Below the pieces are notes generated by a model that saw only the letters and a program-made list of their open reading frames with translations, was not told the DNA's origin and did no database searches. 64,000 bases of DNA. Source: Methylocella silvestris BL2 (lineage in GTDB: Bacteria; Pseudomonadota; Alphaproteobacteria; Rhizobiales; Beijerinckiaceae). Made by a program: the position numbers and the translations under genes. Positions 33,953 to 43,147 of the stretch are shown one piece after another (the first letter of the stretch is position 1; each line of letters begins with the position of its first letter). The DNA is taken from contig NC_011666.1 of assembly GCF_000021745.1 (NCBI RefSeq), positions 3,375,001 to 3,439,000 on the forward strand, in the 5' to 3' direction.

Positions 33953-34243
33953 ATGTCGAAGCGAGGTAAGCGGCCGGAGCTTCCGGCCGATCCTGCGGCC
34001 ACTGTGCGAGCGCTCCGCGAGTGTCGCGATGCGATGATCCGCCTCTCCATGCAAGTCGCGATTGGCGGCAACGTGGACAAGCTCGCGCACATGGTCTTGG
34101 TGTCGATCGATGCGCTTGCCGCCGAACTGACAGGCGATAACCAGTATTTTTGGAGCGTTGGCGCTGGCGCTTCAGCCGATCAGCGGCGAGTGATGGAGGA
34201 AAAGGCGGCGCGGGAGAGAGGGGACATCCCATGGCGAAGGTGA
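33953..34243 (+). CDS. Small hypothetical protein of mobile-element cargo
   Basis: The 96-residue, mainly helical protein includes PAATVRALRECRDAMIRLSM and KLAHMVLVSIDALAAELTGD. It overlaps the next gene by 13 bases. Composition and spacing are protein-like. No family is recognised. Confidence 0.55.
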   Translation: MSKRGKRPELPADPAATVRALRECRDAMIRLSMQVAIGGNVDKLAHMVLVSIDALAAELTGDNQYFWSVGAGASADQRRVMEEKAARERGDIPWRR

Positions 34244-34482
34244 CGTACTATGTCGCTCTGCCGTTCGTCTGGACCGAGGATGGCGAGCTTGTGGCAGGTG
34301 ACGCCAAAGAGTTTCAGTCCGCCGGCGCGGCTGTGGGCGAGGCGCAACGCATGGCGCTCAAGGCCGCCGGCGCCGTCGCTTTCCAGCGCCACGGCGATCC
34401 CGCTTCAGGCGAATTTGAAGACGCCGTCGTTATCCAGCGGTTTGGCAACGTGCCGAATGACGAGCAGCTCCTGGGCGGCTGA
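34231..34482 (+). CDS. Small hypothetical protein, conserved in Rhizobiales elements
   Basis: The 83-residue protein has a compact alpha/beta pattern: KVTYYVALPFVWTEDGELVA, then AVGEAQRMALKAAGAVAFQR and DAVVIQRFGNVPNDEQLL. It starts at ATG 34231 after GAGAGAGGGG and is coupled to the upstream gene. It resembles small proteins scattered over Rhizobiales genomic islands. Function unknown. Confidence 0.6.
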   Translation: MAKVTYYVALPFVWTEDGELVAGDAKEFQSAGAAVGEAQRMALKAAGAVAFQRHGDPASGEFEDAVVIQRFGNVPNDEQLLGG

Positions 34483-34765
34483 AGCCAAGGCGCCGCCAAC
34501 GCACGCCTTGCCAAGGAAGGTGCCGCGCCGCTAAGGACGCGATTGGTATCATCGTGGATGGACCGGCTGATAAGGGTTGGCGCCGCCGCGGCAGGCGGTG
34601 AGCACATCAAGCCGATACACTACCGCAAAACGTCCAGCGTCCAGTTTGTATCTTTGTCACTACAGATTTTCTCGAACGCTTCTTCAACAAAATAAAACAC
34701 CATCGCGCCGGGCCATGCCCCGCGACAGAGGCACCGACAATCTCGTCGCCGGCGTCAAGTTCGCC

Positions 34766-37702
34766 TCAAACTGAATCAGGTTTCCGCAGCATATCTGCCA
34801 TTTGAACACCTGTAACGTTCGCTCCTCTCCTTTTGAGATCGGCGCCGCGGTCGCCCTTGCCGGGGAGAATGAGCGTCCTTAGAAGCGTAGCTCCCTTTAC
34901 ACTGGCCTTATCCAGAGGAGAAACTAGCAGCTTAGCATCATTGAATTGAGCGCCCTCCAGATTAGCGTCTTCGAAGTCGGTGGTTTCGATCACCGACCCG
35001 CTGAAATTTGCGTTGGAGAGGTTGGTCCCTTTCAACTTGCATGTGCGCAACGAGGCTAACTCGAGGCGCGCGCGGCGCAGATCGGCGTGTTGCAGATCAG
35101 CAGCAAAGAGTGCTTGCCCTGTCAAGTCTGCTTCAGGAGCCACGAGATAAGCGAAGCATTTCATGACCGGGGCAGCTGCCGTGGCAATGGCAAATTGAAA
35201 TTGAAAAAACAAAATTTTATAGAACATTTTCGGGCCGAAGCTTGTGGTGAGATCGGTCTGTCCTACAACTCGTCGCAGAAGGTTGCCGAAAGCGGCCTTA
35301 TCGGGCCACGCAACCTCAATTTTTGCGCGCTCAGGATCAGTGGCGGCGATGGCTAATGAGCATGCATTGAGCACCGCCCATACCATGACCTCGGCGTTGC
35401 GCTGCCTTGCTTCCGCCACTCTCCAGGGCTGATCCGCATTGCCATTCGCCGGCAAACCATCACGGATGACCGCGGAAGCCAAACGTTCGAATCCAGATTT
35501 TAGTGCGCGAACTTCTTCTAATCCCTCAGAACTGCTGGCACGTAATTGCAATTCGCGCCGCATGTGGTCCAATAATTCGTTGGTGAGGTTGCCGGTGGCC
35601 GTGACATCGAACCATTCCTTCATCGCCGTCTCGGGCCGGCGATCAATAAGAGTGATCAGATCTAACGCTACTTCCAGAAGCGCTCGACCGGCGAGATAGT
35701 CGCCAAAGCTCTTATGTGTAAATTCAAAACCACGCGTCTCAATCTCAGCGTTCTTGAGGTAGAAGTTCATTGCGAGGTTAGTAATATCGGAGCCGTTGTC
35801 TCGAACGAAGTCATCCCAGGCATTGCCAGTTCGCAGAGACCTTGCCGCATTATGAAATCGAGCTTCGCTGCACACTCGCGTGTCGCCTCCCTGCCATCCG
35901 GCCAGAGCAATGGTTTCCATCAGTCTATTGAAGCCCTCCTGGCTTAGAAATCTCCCGGCACCTGGGCGCCGCCCGTTATCAGGGTCGTCTCCCCAACCAC
36001 GTCGCCACACCTCGTCAATCAGTTCACGATAGATCAAGTTCAGGTTCCCGGCAGCTAATTGCGCTCCTTCGGTAAGATATCCCGAGAGCACGAGGAGGTA
36101 GCATAGCAAGGGCTCGCGAGTGAGTTCTGTCAGGGCGGGGGCGGATAAGGCATGGGGTGGTTTTAAGGAAAGTCCGACCGCTGCTGCATAACCTTTCCAC
36201 CAGGTTTCCCTCTGATCGATGCGGGCAATGTCGCTCTGCTGCTCAGGCGCTGCTTTTTGAGGGGGTGCAACAGTCAGAACAGACTCTAGCACCCCTGAAG
36301 CGACGTCTAGGCCCTTACCGCCGAATTCCTCGCTCGTCTGAAAAAGTTCGGCCCCCTTAATGGGAAGAAAGCCCACGACCTCGTAGCTTTTCCTATTGAC
36401 CGCGCCCGCAAAGCGCTGAGCGGCCTGGAAGGACGGCATTCGCCCCGTGACGATGACCCGAAGACGGCTCTTTTTATCTCCGCGCAATTCGGACGTAAGC
36501 TGCCCAAGCTTGCCCATGAAGTCGCGAGCGATGTCGTTAGCAGCCTCCCCCGGTCGGGCCAGTTCATCGAGGCCGTCGAAGATGAGAACAAGCGGGGGCC
36601 CATCCTCTACCACATTGCGGGCAAGGGGCGGCTGTCTGAATGGATTTGCCGTGCGCTTAGTGAAGTGGGCGTTGATCGCCTCACGCAGATCAATAGCTGC
36701 GTCGATGTTAGCGAGGGAGATGAAAAGAGGTCGGCAGTCGTCGCGTGCCGCGAGCCTACGCGCGAGAGCTTTCGCGATCGTCGACTTTCCGCTGCCGGGG
36801 CCACCGCCCAACAGTTTCAACTCGTATTCCTCGTGGCCACCAGTCGCCCAAGCGTCAAGTTCGTCGTCCAACCAGACAAAATGAGACGCCTTCCAACGTG
36901 AAGGGGAGAGTGTAAGCGCCCGCGTCTTGACGCTTCGGGACGGAGGTCGTGGATCGTCGTGTTCTTCACGCCAGACTCCCCGAAGCGGAACATAAATTTG
37001 CGATAGTGCAATCTTGAGGGTTTCTTGCCCAAAAACCGGCTTAACCTCGAATTCGTGGATCAGGCCTTTTCGATATGCGTCCCATTCCAGACGGAACGCA
37101 TGGGCGGCTGCTCCCGGAGCATTCAGGGCGGCTGCCAGCGGTTGGTATTGTTCCGGCGACTGTGACCAAAGCAGGAATATTGCACGATCGAACGCCGCGT
37201 CGAAACGCGCCCGCAATATGTCGTCCTTCTCGCCCCCTGCCGCTCGGAACGCGCCCTTCCGTTCGACAAATGAGTCTCGCACCAGTCGGTAGAGGGGTAG
37301 CGTAGTGGGTTGGTCAAGGAATGACGTCGGGATGATCTGCTCGCCTTGATCCACTCTTTCCTTCGCTTCGGCGAGCGCATCGCGCACGGCCGTTTCGACA
37401 CCGATGTCGTCAAGTTGACCGCGAGCTCTAAGCTCGTCAAAAGCCCAGGCAAATCCTAACGCGAACAATAACCAACCGCGCTCTCCAGGCGGCGCATCTA
37501 TAGAGATGGCACCAGCAGCCTCGACCAAGCTAGAGATACCTTCAGGGATATGATCAAGGTGGCCGTGGAAAATCGCAAAGCCCGAGCCAACCACCTTGAC
37601 GATGTTGGCCACGAATTTCGGCCATTCGGCCTTCAATGTAGAGTCCCGGACCAACAAAATGCCAGTCTCGGCGCGGGCAACGGGTTTACGAGTACGCGCC
37701 AT
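34766..37702 (-). CDS. NACHT-type STAND NTPase with C-terminal pentapeptide repeats (putative anti-phage defence)
   Basis: The 978-residue protein has an N-terminal region (1 to about 280) of unknown type. A NACHT domain follows, with Walker A GGGPGSGKST (299-308), Walker B LVLIFDGLDEL (371-381) and VTGRMP downstream, then a long helical sensor-like middle. Pentapeptide repeats lie at about 855-945 (ADLTG, ADLQH, ADLRR, TNLSNANFSG, TDFEDANLEG). STAND NTPases with this architecture are often defence proteins that oligomerise on sensing phage. It is oriented leftward, is AT-richer than its neighbours, and sits directly after the cut end of a virion gene. ATG 37702/37705 with GGGGGAGG is chosen; longer frames run into that relic. 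Confidence 0.85.
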   Translation of the reverse strand: MARTRKPVARAETGILLVRDSTLKAEWPKFVANIVKVVGSGFAIFHGHLDHIPEGISSLVEAAGAISIDAPPGERGWLLFALGFAWAFDELRARGQLDDIGVETAVRDALAEAKERVDQGEQIIPTSFLDQPTTLPLYRLVRDSFVERKGAFRAAGGEKDDILRARFDAAFDRAIFLLWSQSPEQYQPLAAALNAPGAAAHAFRLEWDAYRKGLIHEFEVKPVFGQETLKIALSQIYVPLRGVWREEHDDPRPPSRSVKTRALTLSPSRWKASHFVWLDDELDAWATGGHEEYELKLLGGGPGSGKSTIAKALARRLAARDDCRPLFISLANIDAAIDLREAINAHFTKRTANPFRQPPLARNVVEDGPPLVLIFDGLDELARPGEAANDIARDFMGKLGQLTSELRGDKKSRLRVIVTGRMPSFQAAQRFAGAVNRKSYEVVGFLPIKGAELFQTSEEFGGKGLDVASGVLESVLTVAPPQKAAPEQQSDIARIDQRETWWKGYAAAVGLSLKPPHALSAPALTELTREPLLCYLLVLSGYLTEGAQLAAGNLNLIYRELIDEVWRRGWGDDPDNGRRPGAGRFLSQEGFNRLMETIALAGWQGGDTRVCSEARFHNAARSLRTGNAWDDFVRDNGSDITNLAMNFYLKNAEIETRGFEFTHKSFGDYLAGRALLEVALDLITLIDRRPETAMKEWFDVTATGNLTNELLDHMRRELQLRASSSEGLEEVRALKSGFERLASAVIRDGLPANGNADQPWRVAEARQRNAEVMVWAVLNACSLAIAATDPERAKIEVAWPDKAAFGNLLRRVVGQTDLTTSFGPKMFYKILFFQFQFAIATAAAPVMKCFAYLVAPEADLTGQALFAADLQHADLRRARLELASLRTCKLKGTNLSNANFSGSVIETTDFEDANLEGAQFNDAKLLVSPLDKASVKGATLLRTLILPGKGDRGADLKRRGANVTGVQMADMLRKPDSV

Positions 37703-37752
37703 CATCCTCCCCCTGACGTCTATCGACATTCTTTTTGTCGCCATTCGCGTTT

Positions 37753-37926
37753 TTAACTCTGATCCGACCGAGTGATTTTGACAAGCGCTCCCAGCGCGAA
37801 CATATCCGAGAGCGCCCGGCTTCCGATCGCCCCTGCGCCGGCCGCCGCGGCTCGCTGTCCCGCTGGCGCCGTGACGCGCGCGCCCGCCGCGAGCTGATTG
37901 GCGAGATAGGCTTGAACGGCGGGCCA
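37753..37926 (-). pseudogene. C-terminal relic of a DNA-ejection (injection) protein
   Basis: The minus strand reads WPAVQAYLANQLAAGARV and ends in GAIGSRALSDMFALGALV before a stop at 37753-37755. This matches the C-terminus of the full protein at 39196-41133 (PVVQAYLRNRVASGVRG ... SSLSDLF). A TAG lies immediately upstream in the same frame, so only the end of the gene remains. It shows that virion genes once continued where the NACHT gene now begins. Confidence 0.65.
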
Positions 37927-37946
37927 CTAGAACTGCCCGCGATGCC

Positions 37947-38636
37947 CTAGACGAAAGGCAAGTTGTAGCTGCCGGCGGGTTGCGGCGCATCCTTCGGGTC
38001 ATAGCCGAACATGGCGGTTAGCGGGGACGAGTTGCGAAGCTTTTTCCAGCCATCGCTAAGCCCGGCCTTGATACCGACGTTGCCGAGGCCGCTGGCGATC
38101 GATCCGGCCAAATCCCAGCCGTCGCCTGCGTGCGTGTCCTGATTGAGCTGCAGGCCCATGACGCCGGTGTCGCCGCGCTTGAAATCAGCGAGCTGTCCGA
38201 GCTGCGAAGCGTCACGGCCCTGCAGCAGCGCGTCGTTTCCGAGCACGTCGCCAAAGGCGCGCACCTTGGCCCCGGCCGCTGCCTGTTGGTTCGAGAATTT
38301 CTGCGCCGCCCCGCGCGCGGCGCTCTCGGCTGCCTGCGTGTTCGCCGAGCCGCCCGGCGCGACATTCGCGCCGGAAGTGGCTACAGGCTGTACAGCCTGA
38401 CCGAAATAATCGCCGAGTGACTTCGATTTGGCCTCTGTCTGGCCGGCGAAATCGCCATAAAGCCCAAGCGAGTGGTCATTGAGTTTCGAGGCTTGCGCGT
38501 CGAGCTCCTGCTGCCGCGCCAAGTTTGCGGCGAGCGTCCGCGCCGTCGCGTCCGCGACCTTGCCGGCGCCGATCGCATTGGCCGCGGCGCCGGCGCCGCC
38601 GAGGGCAATTCCTGCAATAGTGATCGGATCGCACAT
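37947..38636 (-). CDS. Podovirus-type internal virion/ejection protein
   Basis: The 229-residue protein begins MCDPITIAGIALGGAGAAAN, a Gly/Ala-rich hydrophobic N-terminus typical of small internal virion proteins ejected with the DNA in podoviruses. A long helical stretch follows (ADATARTLAANLARQQELDA), and it ends in TAMFGYDPKDAPQPAGSYN. A truncated homologous 3' end lies at 61340-61578 outside the element. It is the third gene of a leftward cluster with the GNAT-like and long ejection proteins. The assignment is by architecture and position. Confidence 0.65.
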   Translation of the reverse strand: MCDPITIAGIALGGAGAAANAIGAGKVADATARTLAANLARQQELDAQASKLNDHSLGLYGDFAGQTEAKSKSLGDYFGQAVQPVATSGANVAPGGSANTQAAESAARGAAQKFSNQQAAAGAKVRAFGDVLGNDALLQGRDASQLGQLADFKRGDTGVMGLQLNQDTHAGDGWDLAGSIASGLGNVGIKAGLSDGWKKLRNSSPLTAMFGYDPKDAPQPAGSYNLPFV

Positions 38637-38704
38637 TTAGGCCTCTCCCAAGTCGCGGGCGTTGGATTTGGAACGCCGACGCCGAAAGGGCGCCGCCGCT
38701 GTCG

Positions 38705-39199
38705 TCAGTTAATCGTGCGCGGCGCGTCCGCGCCGGAAACCCAGGCGTAATAATCGAAATCCTGGCCCGCCTTGCCGCATTTCCGGATCGTGCTTTCGAA
38801 AGAAAGCCCGAGCGCTTCGATCCAATTATGCACCGCGCGATAGCTCGACATGGACGCGCATTCGATCCGATGAACGCCGGCGGCGATCCGCGGCGCAAAG
38901 AGTTCGCGCTTGACGTATTTCGTGAGCGGCAGAGCGATGGAGGAAAATTCGTCGGTCGCGAAAAACAGAAGCGACAGCACGTTCGGCCTGAGCTCGATAA
39001 GTCCGCAAATAGCGATCGGCTTGCCGTCGAGCCCGACGGCGAAGACGTCGTCGCGCGATCCGTAGCGATCGGAGAGCAGGCGCGCCAGGTCCTCGCGCGT
39101 GCTCATATGCGAAACGGCTTCGAGCTCTTCGAAGTCTCGCGCACGCATTTTCAACGCAATGTCGTAGACCGTTTGCGGCAGGTCGGTTTCAATTCTCAT
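38705..39199 (-). CDS. GNAT-fold phage internal virion-type protein
   Basis: The 164-residue protein has the acetyltransferase-like pattern FAVGLDGKPIAICGLIELRP, ALPLTKYVKRELF and a late beta strand RIECASMSSYRAVHNWIEAL followed by GLSFE. GNAT-like proteins of this size accompany DNA-ejection genes in podoviruses (compare T7 gp13). It is coupled to the long ejection gene by ATGA. Enzymatic activity is not certain, because the acetyl-CoA loop is not obvious. Confidence 0.65.
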   Translation of the reverse strand: MRIETDLPQTVYDIALKMRARDFEELEAVSHMSTREDLARLLSDRYGSRDDVFAVGLDGKPIAICGLIELRPNVLSLLFFATDEFSSIALPLTKYVKRELFAPRIAAGVHRIECASMSSYRAVHNWIEALGLSFESTIRKCGKAGQDFDYYAWVSGADAPRTIN

Positions 39200-41133
39200 C
39201 GCGCGTATGCCTTGCGTTGCGGAGCGAACAAGTCGGACAGGCTGGAAAGCCCGGAAGGGGTGAGCGCGCTATTTGCGACGGCGCCGTTGGCGACGCCGGC
39301 GGCGAGCTGCGGCGCTGTCGGAATGCCGCGGACGCCGCTTGCGACGCGGTTGCGCAGATAGGCCTGCACGACAGGCGACATAAGTGCGCGCCCGGCGACT
39401 GCCGGCCCGATCACGCCGGCAGCCGCGGCGATCGGATGGCCGCTCAGCGCGGCTCCGACGGCGCCGCCGCTCTGAAGCGAATGCATCACCGCTTGCCGCG
39501 GAGCGGTGCCTGATTGCGGGAGTGGCGCGAGCACCGTTTCGCCGGCGCGCGCCAGCTCGCCGAGATCGCTATTGCCGCGGACGTAGCCAGCCTTGGCGTT
39601 GCCGGCCGAGGCGGCTGCGCGCAACTTCATGGGCGAAAGCACGCCCTGCGCTGTCTGCTCGCCGGCCCCGCCCATGGCCTTTTCAAGCGTCTTCATGTCG
39701 CCGTATCGCTGCCTGGCGTCGTCCCACGCGCGAGCGTCCTGTGGTGAGATCGAGCGCCGCATAGCCGCGTCCATGGCGTCGCGAACGGCGCGCAACGCGT
39801 CCGCCGACGGCGGATTGGCGAAGCGCAGCCCTTCAGCCTGCTTTGACAAGCTCGAGCGCGTGTTCTGATAGCGCTCGCCATGGACGCCCCAAGGCTCGGC
39901 AAGCAGATCGCCAATCGTGTTTCCGACGACGGGCCGCTGCTGCGCCGGGATTGCAGCCTGATCGTAAGCCGTGCGCGCGCCCCGCAGATCGCTGCGGAGC
40001 TGCGCGTCATTGACCATGACGTTGCGGCTCGAGAGGTCGTTAAATTCGTCCCGCAACGCCTGCGCGCCCTGACGCATGGTTTCCGGCGTCGCCAGCTGGC
40101 CTTCTACAGGAGCAACGCCCATGCGCCGAAGCCCCGCTTGCGTGAACGCCTCGCGCTGCGCCTCAGTGATGCGGTTCGCGCCGCCTCCTGCGAAAGGCAG
40201 ATCGCTTATGGCGCTTTCCATCCATTTAAGCGGCTTGCTGCCGGTCGCCTGGCCTGCTGTGAGCGGGACGCCCTCACGGCGCATGACGTCGATCGCCGGC
40301 AGGCGCGAGGCCGGCGTGTCGATCGGGCTGACAATGCGGCTTGCGCTCTCGGCAAGAACGGGGCCGGCGAGCGCGCCGATAGCCCCGCCGGCGGCGCGCG
40401 CGGCCGGCTCATATTTTGAGCCTTTCGCCATCTGCCCGCCGGCCTCGGAACCAAGCCCGGACGGCACGCCGAAGCGGACGGCGTTCAAGGCCGTTTCTGC
40501 GGCGCTGCGCGCCGGCATGAGAGCAACGCCGGGCAGCGCCGCCCCGACGGAGGCCGCATATTCTCCGGTCTTCGTCTCCGGCTTGTGCAAGGCGCTCGTC
40601 AGCGCGCCGCGCGCGGCGTCCTGAGCCTGGCCGACAAGGTCATGGCTCTGCCGCGTGCTCTCACGATCGGCGCGCGCCTGATCGGACAGCGGCGCACCGA
40701 CAACCGAGCGGGCCGCGTCTTCGATCTTGTCGGCGCCGTAGTTCAAGCCGTTTTTTATCCCGCGCAGCGCCGTGACGGGCAGCTGCAGGAGCTCAGACGA
40801 GCCGAGGCTGACGCCGCTTCCGAACGAGGCAGCTGCATCTTTCGCTGTGTCGGCCCAGGTCTTGGGCGCCGCCGGATCGGCAGGCGCGCTCTGGCGCGCC
40901 GCGAGCTCTGCGGCGAAGGGGTTTGCTGGCGCGGCTTTGCGCGAGGCCAGCTCTGCGGCGAACGGGTTCGTCGCCGCTAAGACGTCTTTGCCCCTCTCGG
41001 CCGAGGCCTTGGGAGCGCCCGCGAGCTCAGCCCGGCGAGCGGCAATCTTGGCTGCGACAGGATCAACAGGCGCCGGAGCGGGCACCACAGCTTTGCGCGC
41101 TGCGAGCTCTGCGGCGAATGGATTGTCAGTCAT
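39196..41133 (-). CDS. Long DNA-ejection/injection-type virion protein with NPFAAEL repeats
   Basis: The 645-residue protein opens with repeated modules of the form NPFAAELAxRK (near residues 4, 53 and 68) separated by Pro/Ala linkers, with a divergent copy AAKIAARRAEL. The middle carries long amphipathic helices (FNDLSSRNVMVNDAQLRSDL) and hydrophobic Gly/Ala-rich stretches (GALAGPVLAESASRIVSP, HPIAAAAGVIGPAVAG). This suits a protein that leaves the capsid with the DNA and enters the host envelope. ATG 41133 begins MTDNPFAAEL. The same repeat word occurs in the protein at 43672-44274. Confidence 0.65.
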   Translation of the reverse strand: MTDNPFAAELAARKAVVPAPAPVDPVAAKIAARRAELAGAPKASAERGKDVLAATNPFAAELASRKAAPANPFAAELAARQSAPADPAAPKTWADTAKDAAASFGSGVSLGSSELLQLPVTALRGIKNGLNYGADKIEDAARSVVGAPLSDQARADRESTRQSHDLVGQAQDAARGALTSALHKPETKTGEYAASVGAALPGVALMPARSAAETALNAVRFGVPSGLGSEAGGQMAKGSKYEPAARAAGGAIGALAGPVLAESASRIVSPIDTPASRLPAIDVMRREGVPLTAGQATGSKPLKWMESAISDLPFAGGGANRITEAQREAFTQAGLRRMGVAPVEGQLATPETMRQGAQALRDEFNDLSSRNVMVNDAQLRSDLRGARTAYDQAAIPAQQRPVVGNTIGDLLAEPWGVHGERYQNTRSSLSKQAEGLRFANPPSADALRAVRDAMDAAMRRSISPQDARAWDDARQRYGDMKTLEKAMGGAGEQTAQGVLSPMKLRAAASAGNAKAGYVRGNSDLGELARAGETVLAPLPQSGTAPRQAVMHSLQSGGAVGAALSGHPIAAAAGVIGPAVAGRALMSPVVQAYLRNRVASGVRGIPTAPQLAAGVANGAVANSALTPSGLSSLSDLFAPQRKAYAR

Positions 41134-41209
41134 TTCCTCTCGCCAATGCTCAGCGACGCCATGAGAATTTGCATACACGGCGTCGGCGCCGCCAGTCCGC
41201 GCGTCGGCG

Positions 41210-41839
41210 TCATTGGAGCGTCTCGCTCGCGGCCATTGCGCCGAGTTCGTTGTAGTAAGCGCGCGCTCTTACCTCGTCCTCCCGAGCGGCGGCGTTGATC
41301 CTGACGCGGTCGCGACGGCTCATTTCGTCCCTGACTTTCGCCACGACGTAGCCGGCGCAGGCTTTGTCGAACGCGTCGCATTTCTGGACAGCGTCTCGCG
41401 CCGCAAGCTCATGCATGAGGCCGGTTTTGAAAAACTGAAGCTCGGCCAGGGTCTTGTCCAGCATCGACGCCGCGAGCCTGTCGACGACGGCGCATTTTTC
41501 CAAATTTTCAGTGGCGGGCTCTTCGTCGATCAATCCGGCTTGGAAGTCCAAGGCAACCATGTATTCGGCGCCTTCTACAGGAACGCCGCGGATAGCAAAC
41601 AACGCCTTCAGCGCTTTCGCGCCGAGATCGAACAGCGGTGCGCGCTCCGGGCAGGCGCATTCCAACGCTCCCCGCGCATCAAGCAAGCGGAGGAACAACA
41701 GCTCAAGATCGGCGCCTCCAATGAATGGCCCATTATAGGCAACGGCAGCATCGATCGCGACGATTGTTGCATCAAGCGGATTTTTGCTGCGAGGGATAGC
41801 GCAAAGCGCCTTGTCTATGGCCTCAACTTGAACGTTCAT
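41210..41839 (-). CDS. Hypothetical protein upstream of the ejection genes
   Basis: The 209-residue, predominantly helical protein (VQVEAIDKALCAIPRSKNPL, GGADLELLFLRLLDARGALE, KVRDEMSRRDRVRINAAARE) ends 76 bases before the ejection gene start and is co-directional. No family is recognised. A virion or assembly role is suggested by context only. Confidence 0.55.
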   Translation of the reverse strand: MNVQVEAIDKALCAIPRSKNPLDATIVAIDAAVAYNGPFIGGADLELLFLRLLDARGALECACPERAPLFDLGAKALKALFAIRGVPVEGAEYMVALDFQAGLIDEEPATENLEKCAVVDRLAASMLDKTLAELQFFKTGLMHELAARDAVQKCDAFDKACAGYVVAKVRDEMSRRDRVRINAAAREDEVRARAYYNELGAMAASETLQ

Positions 41840-42428
41840 GATTTCCGCCTTTGCCTAACTCGCTCGCGTGGTGAGCGTAGAGGCAATTAATTGGTTTTGT
41901 CAAGCGTCGCACGGTATTTTTACGGCCCTGTTGGCGCGGCGATGAAATGCCTCGGCGTGTAGAGCGCGTCGGGCCGGCGCCTGTTGGTCACATCAACTCG
42001 GCGTTCTTCTTATCGAGAAGGCGGTCCGGTGTGACGCGTGGGGACGCCAAATCGAAAGCGGCAAATTTCCAGCTCGGGACAATTTTGTTTTCGCGCTCCC
42101 CGCTAGAAATCGCCATGCAGTCTGACTGTATACTAGGGGTGGCATCGGGCTTCCCGGCCGCTGCCGCCCGGAGCGGCCGGCAATCCGCCACCGTGGAAGG
42201 CGCCGTGACTTCTGCGTTTCGCTGTGCAGGCATGCGTTGAGAGCAGAGGAACAGGCGCGCGGCCCGTGTAAAGGCGTCGGAGCGGAGCGTGATAGGCGCT
42301 GGCGCTTATGCGGCGGTGCGGCCGGACATTAAGCCGCGGTCAAAGAGCTTGGGCGCGCCGCCGAGGTCGATCCGGGCGAACTCCGCGCGACGAGCTCCGC
42401 GCGCGATCGTCGTCGCTCGTCTATGCGA
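41840..42428. other. No supported gene
   Basis: Frames of up to about 95 codons exist on both strands (for example around 41950-42240), but they lack ribosome binding sites. The minus strand near 42306-42400 reads ARIDLGGAPKLFDRGLMSG before a stop and may be the tail of a lost gene. No confident call. Confidence 0.4.
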
Positions 42429-42695
42429 TCACGCCCCGCAAATTTCACACTCGGTTGCGTGAACTAGGCGAAGTAGAGCGACGTTTTTCGTTCCTAGCGC
42501 AATGTGCGCCAGGTCGCCGAGCAAACCTTCCGTCTCGCGCTTATAGGTTGCCGCTCTGATATTCGGCCTCGCGCGCAGCTCGGCCAGCTCACGGCGCGTG
42601 GTCCAATAATAATTCGTGTAGAATTCCAAGCGGGACATCTTGCTCCGCGTCTCAGCCGTTGTGCAGTCGTTTCCTGCGTTGAGAGATTTGCTCAT
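42429..42695 (-). CDS. Small hypothetical protein with C-terminal CxxC
   Basis: The 88-residue protein starts with GGAAAGGTGG properly placed upstream of ATG 42695. It has SRLEFYTNYYWTTRRELAEL, a basic helix, and ends ATECEICGA with a CxxC. Small proteins of this kind occur in phage early regions, but no family is recognised. Confidence 0.5.
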   Translation of the reverse strand: MSKSLNAGNDCTTAETRSKMSRLEFYTNYYWTTRRELAELRARPNIRAATYKRETEGLLGDLAHIALGTKNVALLRLVHATECEICGA

Positions 42696-43147
42696 ACCGC
42701 AACCACCTTTCCAAAAGATCAGGCCCTATGGTGCGCGGCATGCTTCTAAGTTGTCAAGCCAGAAAAATTCTAAAACGGCTGATATTACAGTATGTTAGCA
42801 TACTGTTGACATACGGAGAGCGGCGACGATTGTCATTGTCAGTGTGCATGCTGTTGATTAAATTCGATCTGCGGTCGGCGCGCCAACCAGCGAACTGGAA
42901 TGCTTAGGTCCGAAAATAATTTACGACCCCTCAAGCGGCTCAACCGCCGGACCAATCGGGCCGGTTGGATTTTGCGCATGGATCGCGCGGCGCTCAAAGC
43001 CTTATGCGCAGCGATACCGTCCAATTTGGGTACACCCCTACGAAACATCGCCGTGAGACATATTTCGCGTCTTAATAGGGTTGACTTTGCATTTATAAGA
43101 CGGGATAAGAAGAGGGTCTAGAGGCTATCGAGACAGTTGAGGGTGAC
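42696..43147. other. Regulatory gap upstream of the recombinase gene
   Basis: It holds the perfect palindrome at 42787-42806 and no convincing gene. A 73-codon frame at 42900-43121 has basic, non-protein-like composition and no clear ribosome binding site. The end of the gap presumably contains the serine-recombinase promoter and possible resolution site. Confidence 0.45.
42787..42806. promoter_or_regulatory. Perfect palindrome ACAGTATG-N4-CATACTGT, candidate operator
   Basis: Two perfect 8-base arms (42787-42794 and 42799-42806) flank TTAG, followed by TTGACATAC. The site lies between the leftward small gene at 42695 and the rightward recombinase gene. It has the form of a dimeric repressor site overlapping a promoter. 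Confidence 0.6.

Noticed and set aside
41947-42240. Hypothetical gene of 97 codons on the plus strand (and an 81-codon frame opposite)
   Set aside because: No ribosome binding site, mixed composition on both strands and no recognisable family. Left as non-coding.
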